This document shows positions 7,501 to 11,357 of a stretch of DNA of 11,357 nucleotides, one piece after another. The stretch lies in contig DINC01000254.1 in NCBI GenBank assembly GCA_002425885.1, positions 21,226-32,582 of the forward strand, read 5' to 3'. The position numbers were made by a program, and so were the translations under genes. This stretch comes from Spirochaetia bacterium UBA5550 (GTDB taxonomy: Bacteria > Spirochaetota > UBA4802 > UBA5550). The notes below the pieces were generated by a model. It did not search any database, was not told the DNA's origin, and worked only from the letters and a program-made list of their open reading frames with translations. How positions within the stretch are numbered: the stretch's first letter is position 1; each line of letters begins with the position of its first letter.

Positions 7501-9170
7501 GTTTCTATGTATAATAGAGGATATGTCAGATCTCCTCCTGTTTTCACCCCGGCATACCAGCCTCTTGTTTTTACTGGGCTGAATCTCATTTCAGAAGTAT
7601 ATGCTCTGAATTCATTACGATCAATTTTCTCACTGCTTTTAAAAAATCTCCCGAGATTCTCCAGATCATAATTAACATTAATTATATTTTCCCTGATTAC
7701 GCCGGCAACAGAATCAGATAGCGGGATAAAATCAGATTTTGCCTTTCTGTTTTCGTAATCATTAAAAATTAAATAAACCACCAAAGATATAAAAATCCCT
7801 GTTCCAAATATAAATAAAGTTTCAAGCTGCCTTAATGCAAAAGATTTTGAATTACTCCATCTTTTTTTGCGCATAACAATAGTTATACCCATAACTGTCA
7901 CTGTACAGATTACAAGGAATGAAATCACAAACACAGCAAACCTCGCAACAGACACTGCGGCTCTCCAATCTTCAGCAGAGAGATCGGTCCCCACGGCCAT
8001 AAGCACATTTCCTGACCGGGGATCAATGACCGGGGCATACCCTGCAACGAATGTGCCATATTCATCGGTATAGGGGCCGATTACGCCGGGCAAGGCATCC
8101 TCAAATACTTTTATAAAATCCAGGTGAGGCTCAATATAGACTGTGCCGGGAGGTGAAGCCATGGGATCATTTTCTTTTATGTTTTCAGGGCCGAAAACAA
8201 GGCGCCCGTTTATCATTGTGAAGCTGTAGATTGACTTTAATCCTGAGTAACTACCGTAGGAGATCATCTGATTACGGATCAGTATAAAATCAGGATTATT
8301 TTTATCCTCCGGAGAAAATTTCAGTCCCGCCACTCTTTCAGGCATAATAGCATTGGCCACTGCCCTTGCGTTTCTCAATATCTCATTCTTTATCTCTACT
8401 CCGGCCAGTTCCCCTCTCCATGAAGCTACGGACCATGTAATCATACCTGCAATTATAATCATCAGCAGAAAAAATGAACTCTTCAGGTAAAACCTCTTTG
8501 CATCCGGTGTTTCAGCTTTTATTTTATAAAAGCCTGACAGAATACCGGCAGAGATTATAACCTGAAGAGCAGCCGGATAATATATATGAAAATAAACACT
8601 TGCATTAACAGTTGAATCCAAATCTGAAAAAACGGAGGGATGGGAAGCAATCCAGGTTAATGAATAAATAAACATTAAAACTGAAGCAATGAGCCAGCCG
8701 TTTTTTTTATACCCTTCAGACTGTAACGCGTAACGGAAAAAAACATAAGCCGCCGCAAAAGCTGCAGGGAAAGCGAGAATCTGATGAAGCGAGAAATAAC
8801 CGCTGTTATATTCTGTATTTACAAAGGAACCTATTGCCAAAACCACTACAACTGATACATAAACAGCAGCAATCTTTTTCAGTCTGCCTGAGAAAAACAT
8901 CATACCGTACATCAGTAGCGCCAGAAATGAAACTGAGAAGATAATAATACCGGGGATAAAAAGAATTTTCATAGAGGGGAAATGATATAATACTATATCA
9001 ATCCACTTATTAACACACATCCCGAGAGCAAAGAACTGGAGGTAAAACTCCTGACTGAATAATTTCTTTTTTTCACAGGGGGTGTATAAAACAGCAGCAA
9101 GAAGCAGCATAATTACACCATGCAAAAAAAAGAGAAAATCAATATTAGCTGGAAGCCAGACAGAAAGCAT
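4566..9170 (-). CDS. Multi-sensor hybrid histidine kinase (7-8TM, Cache-like, CHASE-like, 3 PAS, HisKA, HATPase, REC)
   Basis: A 1534-residue membrane receptor kinase. Hydrophobic segments fall near 10-30, 41-60, 69-95, 99-118, 127-146, 156-176, 190-215 and 230-250. Basic loops at 31-41, 94-99, 146-158 and 215-231 all fit the inside, which puts the N-terminus outside. Residues about 251-405 form a Cache-like outer domain, bounded by a membrane segment at 408-432. A second outer domain (471-709), between segments 449-470 and 710-730, has the CHASE-like stretch YPLLYIETII...GYDLRSTREGRNAIE (550-580). Cytoplasmic parts are PAS 1 (about 755-862), a Glu-rich coiled coil (866-908), PAS 2 (909-1022), PAS 3 (1033-1152), HisKA with phospho-His1176 (GGVAHDFNN), and HATPase with N1287, DTGIGM (1331-1336) and GKGTGMGL (1355-1362). 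The receiver (1417-1533) has D1422/D1423, phospho-acceptor D1468, S1495/S1496 and K1518. All catalytic residues are present. There is no DNA-binding output, Hpt domain or partner regulator here. The downstream dehydrogenase gene follows after 21 bp. The ligand is unknown. Confidence 0.95.
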   Translation of the reverse strand: MLSVWLPANIDFLFFLHGVIMLLLAAVLYTPCEKKKLFSQEFYLQFFALGMCVNKWIDIVLYHFPSMKILFIPGIIIFSVSFLALLMYGMMFFSGRLKKIAAVYVSVVVVLAIGSFVNTEYNSGYFSLHQILAFPAAFAAAYVFFRYALQSEGYKKNGWLIASVLMFIYSLTWIASHPSVFSDLDSTVNASVYFHIYYPAALQVIISAGILSGFYKIKAETPDAKRFYLKSSFFLLMIIIAGMITWSVASWRGELAGVEIKNEILRNARAVANAIMPERVAGLKFSPEDKNNPDFILIRNQMISYGSYSGLKSIYSFTMINGRLVFGPENIKENDPMASPPGTVYIEPHLDFIKVFEDALPGVIGPYTDEYGTFVAGYAPVIDPRSGNVLMAVGTDLSAEDWRAAVSVARFAVFVISFLVICTVTVMGITIVMRKKRWSNSKSFALRQLETLFIFGTGIFISLVVYLIFNDYENRKAKSDFIPLSDSVAGVIRENIINVNYDLENLGRFFKSSEKIDRNEFRAYTSEMRFSPVKTRGWYAGVKTGGDLTYPLLYIETIIEGTHKPGYDLRSTREGRNAIENSLATGMASFVSYEEFRDVKKNGKLMSVIFPVFKNKNWTEGFLFLTADMRMILSYAMSFSKSRNLNLDAEIIDITTLNHEESLAVYPEGNSYNVKEKNFMQAVYPVFIFDRVLGIKIFSKGGYTKTHLSNTGLMGGVSALMLTIAVTLLSGYLRRREYSLEDMVSERTKELSESEDRFRTLHEASSGGIAIHDNGVIIVCNEGLARLTGYTYPELVGMNGLLLLDPAWRDFVLEKIKTGYEQPYDAVALRKDGTIFPVEITGKIIPYHGKEVRITEFRDITERKQNEEILRQQREELEATNEELQATMEEFEAMNSELVDSNHQLLESEEKFSRAFSINPAVMSISTIDTGEFIEVNDSFLNLFGYQKEDVIGKTVKELGFYYDPEQRDLIIDYIKNDGFVRNLEVAVKGAGNEIRQGLLSADCIRMHDEKYLITVVTDITERKKMEETVRFSEKKYRLLFESAVDAIFLIENYSFNDCNTKAEELFRCTRDDIIGKTPAVFSPEFQPDGSVSLEKAMEKMRLAYQGTPQFFEWTHTTFAGEPIDAEVSLTSFMVEDRNFMIAIVRDISERKRIELRLSHLQKMDAIGQLAGGVAHDFNNQLSGILGYAEILSKKLGDSALKKYSDGIISVAMRSADLTKKLLAFARKGQFQLVQVNLHPLIDETIEMLKHSIDRRINIIRKFNSLNPVVTGDPAQMQNALLNLGLNARDAMANGGTLTYETEDIYVEADMQKVQMMDISAGRYVLVSVSDTGIGMSDAVKSHLFEPFFTTKDSGKGTGMGLASVYGTVKNHNGSISVYSEEGIGTTFKIYLPVSGDSNADSEKQQIEQKPDIPAQRILIIDDETVVRNVLSEMLIDTGHSVIEAVNGAAGLSVYREKWREIDIVIIDMIMPEMSGRDAFLEMKKINPDIRAILSSGFSLDGASQSMMAEGVRGFVHKPYRQNELLRTISEILK

Positions 9171-9257
9171 TTAATCACCGCCAGAAAGGGGCTGGAGATT
9201 CCGGATAAAAACAGTAATTTTTGTAAAACATCTCTTCACGGAACATATTGCGGGCAT
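9171..9257 (-). CDS. Possible 28-codon leader frame directly upstream of the kinase
   Basis: An ATG at 9257 opens 28 codons ending with TAA at 9171-9173, and the kinase ATG is the very next codon in the same frame. AAGGGG (9263-9268) precedes the ATG by about 5 nt and could serve as a ribosome binding site. The peptide begins MPAICSVKRCFTK and ends LQPLSGGD; its last codons are the kinase's own Shine-Dalgarno region. It resembles nothing I recognise. A frame this short can be open by chance, and the best promoter candidate lies so close upstream that the AAGGGG would fall at the transcript's 5' end. It may therefore be merely leader RNA. Confidence 0.22.
   Translation of the reverse strand: MPAICSVKRCFTKITVFIRNLQPLSGGD
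9174..9182 (-). promoter_or_regulatory. Ribosome binding site of the hybrid kinase
   Basis: Read on the minus strand, GGCGGTGAT matches eight of nine positions of the extended anti-16S complement GGAGGTGAT and ends 3 nt before the ATG at 9170, placing the core at a normal distance. This supports 9170 as the start, even though an in-frame TAA stands directly before it. Confidence 0.65.
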
Positions 9258-9269
9258 AGATAACCCCTT

Positions 9270-9299
9270 ATAATAATATATACTATTCAATATAAGCAA
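9270..9299 (-). promoter_or_regulatory. Weak candidate promoter for the kinase-dehydrogenase unit
   Basis: On the minus strand, TTGCTT (9294-9299) and TATTAT (9270-9275, five of six to the -10 consensus) are separated by 18 bp in a very A/T-rich stretch. The start of transcription would be near 9263, giving a leader of about 90 nt. Several overlapping A/T-rich hexamers could serve equally well as the -10. Confidence 0.35.
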
Positions 9300-9359
9300 G
9301 AGAGTCTTTGAAGGCAATAAAAAGCTTTAACGTGGATTTTTCCGGGATTTTTTAATAAT

Positions 9360-9398
9360 GGATGATGCCGCGGTGGAACACTTCCGGCAGCATCATCC
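9360..9398 (-). terminator. Strong hairpin after the pepF stop codon
   Basis: GGATGATGCCGC (9360-9371) and GCAGCATCATCC (9387-9398) pair over 12 positions with a single irregular pair at 9369/9389. In minus-strand RNA that pair is a tolerated G-U wobble, whereas in plus-strand RNA it is a C-A mismatch, so the structure favours the pepF transcript. It lies 10 bases beyond the pepF stop codon. The following bases are A-rich rather than U-rich, so it may protect or process the 3' end instead of acting as a textbook intrinsic terminator. Confidence 0.5.
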
Positions 9399-9407
9399 TT
9401 ACAGCTA

Positions 9408-11222
9408 TTACTTCAAAGATGAATAGACTTTAACAAGTCTCTCAACAAGCTCACCGAAATGCTTTATAGCAAGTTGAACAGGTTCGGGGGAACTCATATC
9501 TACTCCTGCCTCAAGCAGCTCATCCAGGGGATATTTGCTCCCGCCAAGCTTCAAAAAACCAAGATAAGCATCCCGCGCTGAAGCTCCCTCACTTATAACC
9601 TTTTCAGCAAGGGCTATGGCTGCCGAAATCCCTGTGGCGTATTTATATACATAGAATGCTGAATAAAAATGCGGAATTCTCAGACACTCAAGTGTTAGCT
9701 CGTCATCAATAAACAGCTTATCCCCGAAGTATGCATCAAGGAGGCCGCCGTAAATTTTCCTCATCACTTCAAGTGTAAGAGCTTCGTTATCCTCAACGAC
9801 CTGGTGTGTCATCTTCTCAAACTCGGCAAACATCGTCTGTCTGTAGAGAGTGGCCCTGATGTTATCGATCTCCCTGTTCAGTATATACGCGGTCATTCTG
9901 CTGTTATCTTTATAAAATTCAAGGAGATACCGGGAGAGCAGTGTCTCATTAAAAGTTGAGGCCACCTCAGCTACGAATATAGTATAATCTGAATTAACAA
10001 AGGGCTGATTCTTCTTTGAATAAAACGAGTGCATAGAGTGCCCCGCCTCATGTATCAGAGTATAGAGGGAGTTGATATTCTCATCTTCATAGTTCAGAAG
10101 AATATACGGATGAGAATCGTAGCACCCGGAGGAATATGCGCCGCTTCTCTTGCCGCGGTTTTCATAACGGTCAACCCATCCGTTCAGCAATCCTTCTCTC
10201 ATTATACCCGTATATTCGCTGCCAAGAGGGGCAAGAGCTTTTACACATGTGTCAACAGCTTCTGTATAACTCATTGAAAAATTTACATCACTGACAATGG
10301 GAACGTAAGTATCATAAAAATGCAGCCTGTCAAGCCCCAGGGCCTCTCTGCGGAAATCGAGATAATTAAAAAGAGGCTTTGTGTTTTCACGCACTGTTTT
10401 AATAAGATTCTCATAAACTTTTTCAGGCATATTATCAGAGAAGAGAGATGCCTCCCTGCTGTTTTTAAAATTTCTCACCTTTGAATAGAAGGCATCTTTT
10501 TTGTTGGAGTGCTCCAGGGTTGACGCAATTGTATTCTTCAGATTATCGTATGAACTGTAATACTGTTTAAAAGCTCTGCTCCTCACTTCTCTGTCCGGCT
10601 CCTGTAGGATTGTGCTGAAATTTCCGTGGCTCAGCTCAACCTCTTCACCATTACTCTTTTTAATATTGCCGAACTTGATGTCTGCATTGTCCAGCTGGCT
10701 GAATATCTGCGACGGTGCATGCGCGATCTCGCCGGACATAGCGAGGATCTGTTCTATCTCTTTACTGAGAGTGTGAGGCCTGAAGCGGAGAATCTTCTCA
10801 AGGTAGAACCTGTACTCCTTCATCGAGTGGTCAGAGATATATTTACTGATCACTTCAGAATCTATGGACTGAATCTCCGGTGTCATAAAACTGGATGCCT
10901 CTGAAAGCCTTGTATAGAGATTCACCGAACGCTGATACATGGCAAGGCAGAACTGGTTTGTCTTGTCCTCATCGCTTTTCAGATGCGCGTATGTATAAAG
11001 CTTTTCGATTGACCTGGACATTGTGAGGTCAAACTCAATCGCAGCTTTAAAGGCATCAAGGGACTTCCCTAGCCTCCCCCTGAATCTTTCATATTCCGCA
11101 ATTTTATTTTCAATATCTTTATAGAGGGACTCCCACTCCTCCTCTGTATTAAACATAGGGGAAAGGTCCCATTTATCTCCCGCTTTAATATCCTTCCTTT
11201 CCGGGATAGCTGCTGATGCCAT
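9408..11222 (-). CDS. pepF: Oligoendopeptidase F (M3B zinc metallopeptidase)
   Basis: A complete 604-residue cytoplasmic peptidase that cleaves short oligopeptides, typically during peptide recycling. The zinc site is HEAGHSMHS: His391, catalytic Glu392 and His395, with Glu419 in FVAEVASTFNE (416-426) as the third ligand. The start DKWDLSPMF (16-24), the stretch YSSGCYDSHPYILLNY (363-378) before the active site, and RIPHFYSAFYVYKYATGISA (515-534) are hallmarks of the PepF branch and set it apart from Dcp or thimet peptidases. Length is normal for PepF (about 600). The start at 11222 is chosen because AGGAG (11230-11234) lies 7 nt before the ATG; the frame continues to an ATG at 11297 with no ribosome binding site, and the extra 25 residues do not look like PepF. 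There is no signal peptide. The 135 bp upstream to the window edge are A/T-rich and show no promoter that I would defend. Confidence 0.96.
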   Translation of the reverse strand: MASAAIPERKDIKAGDKWDLSPMFNTEEEWESLYKDIENKIAEYERFRGRLGKSLDAFKAAIEFDLTMSRSIEKLYTYAHLKSDEDKTNQFCLAMYQRSVNLYTRLSEASSFMTPEIQSIDSEVISKYISDHSMKEYRFYLEKILRFRPHTLSKEIEQILAMSGEIAHAPSQIFSQLDNADIKFGNIKKSNGEEVELSHGNFSTILQEPDREVRSRAFKQYYSSYDNLKNTIASTLEHSNKKDAFYSKVRNFKNSREASLFSDNMPEKVYENLIKTVRENTKPLFNYLDFRREALGLDRLHFYDTYVPIVSDVNFSMSYTEAVDTCVKALAPLGSEYTGIMREGLLNGWVDRYENRGKRSGAYSSGCYDSHPYILLNYEDENINSLYTLIHEAGHSMHSFYSKKNQPFVNSDYTIFVAEVASTFNETLLSRYLLEFYKDNSRMTAYILNREIDNIRATLYRQTMFAEFEKMTHQVVEDNEALTLEVMRKIYGGLLDAYFGDKLFIDDELTLECLRIPHFYSAFYVYKYATGISAAIALAEKVISEGASARDAYLGFLKLGGSKYPLDELLEAGVDMSSPEPVQLAIKHFGELVERLVKVYSSLK

Positions 11223-11229
11223 TAATTTA

Positions 11230-11234
11230 CTCCT
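11230..11234 (-). promoter_or_regulatory. Ribosome binding site of pepF
   Basis: AGGAG on the minus strand, 7 nt before the ATG at 11222. It decides this start over the upstream in-frame ATG at 11297. Confidence 0.85.
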
Positions 11235-11357
11235 ATTATAAATATGTAATATTGAAAAATCATTCCTGCAAAAGCTTTGATCCGCAGGGAGACCCATAAG
11301 CTAATCTATCTTTTTAATCGAGTTAGAAGATATTAGAATAATTAAAGTATTTTAAAA

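Noticed and set aside
9334..9353. Repeated GGATTTTT / GGGATTTTTT
   Set aside because: Two short T-rich copies with no array or flanking structure; most likely chance in A/T-rich DNA.
1..11357. CRISPR array, mobile element, phage or defence island
   Set aside because: I saw no regularly spaced repeats, transposase, integrase, toxin-antitoxin or defence-protein motifs; the genes are ordinary metabolic and signalling genes.

Overview
This window looks like an ordinary chromosomal segment from a Gram-negative, probably environmental and possibly anaerobic, bacterium of moderate-to-low GC content. It carries large membrane-bound PAS sensors, a PAS protein ending in a CxxC...CxxC motif, a PepF-type peptidase and a YhhN-family membrane protein. 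That mix is seen in Spirochaetota and Desulfobacterota, but no gene here fixes the lineage. I see no tRNA, rRNA, CRISPR array, insertion sequence, phage gene or integrase.

Left part (1-3382). A PEBP/YbhB-like protein, cut at its 5' end by the window edge, converges on a MaoC-like double-hotdog dehydratase with only 6 bp between their stop codons. The dehydratase diverges from a soluble PAS-domain protein with a four-cysteine tail. The region between them holds a perfect A/T-only inverted repeat whose loop contains the most upstream possible start codon of the PAS gene. Next comes a YhhN-family (lysoplasmalogenase-like) membrane protein with its own TTGACA promoter element and a 9-3-9 inverted repeat placed like an operator.

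Middle part (3383-9407). A convergent gap with nested, mutually exclusive inverted repeats leads to a minus-strand pair: a 1534-residue hybrid histidine kinase, followed after 21 bp by a D-2-hydroxyacid dehydrogenase. The kinase has about eight N-terminal membrane segments, a Cache-like outer domain, a CHASE-like outer domain, three PAS domains, HisKA, HATPase and a receiver. The tight spacing suggests co-transcription and so a possible link between sensing and 2-hydroxyacid metabolism. A possible 28-codon leader frame ends directly against the kinase start codon, in the same frame.

Right part (9408-11357). A complete minus-strand oligoendopeptidase F (M3B metallopeptidase) has a strong ribosome binding site. 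It is followed by a hairpin without a U-tract, then 237 bp before the kinase.

Nothing here convincingly forms a new multi-gene system. The best leads are local: the stop-start arrangement upstream of the kinase, the start codon in a hairpin loop at the PAS gene, the nested hairpins at 3422-3493, and the kinase-dehydrogenase pairing.
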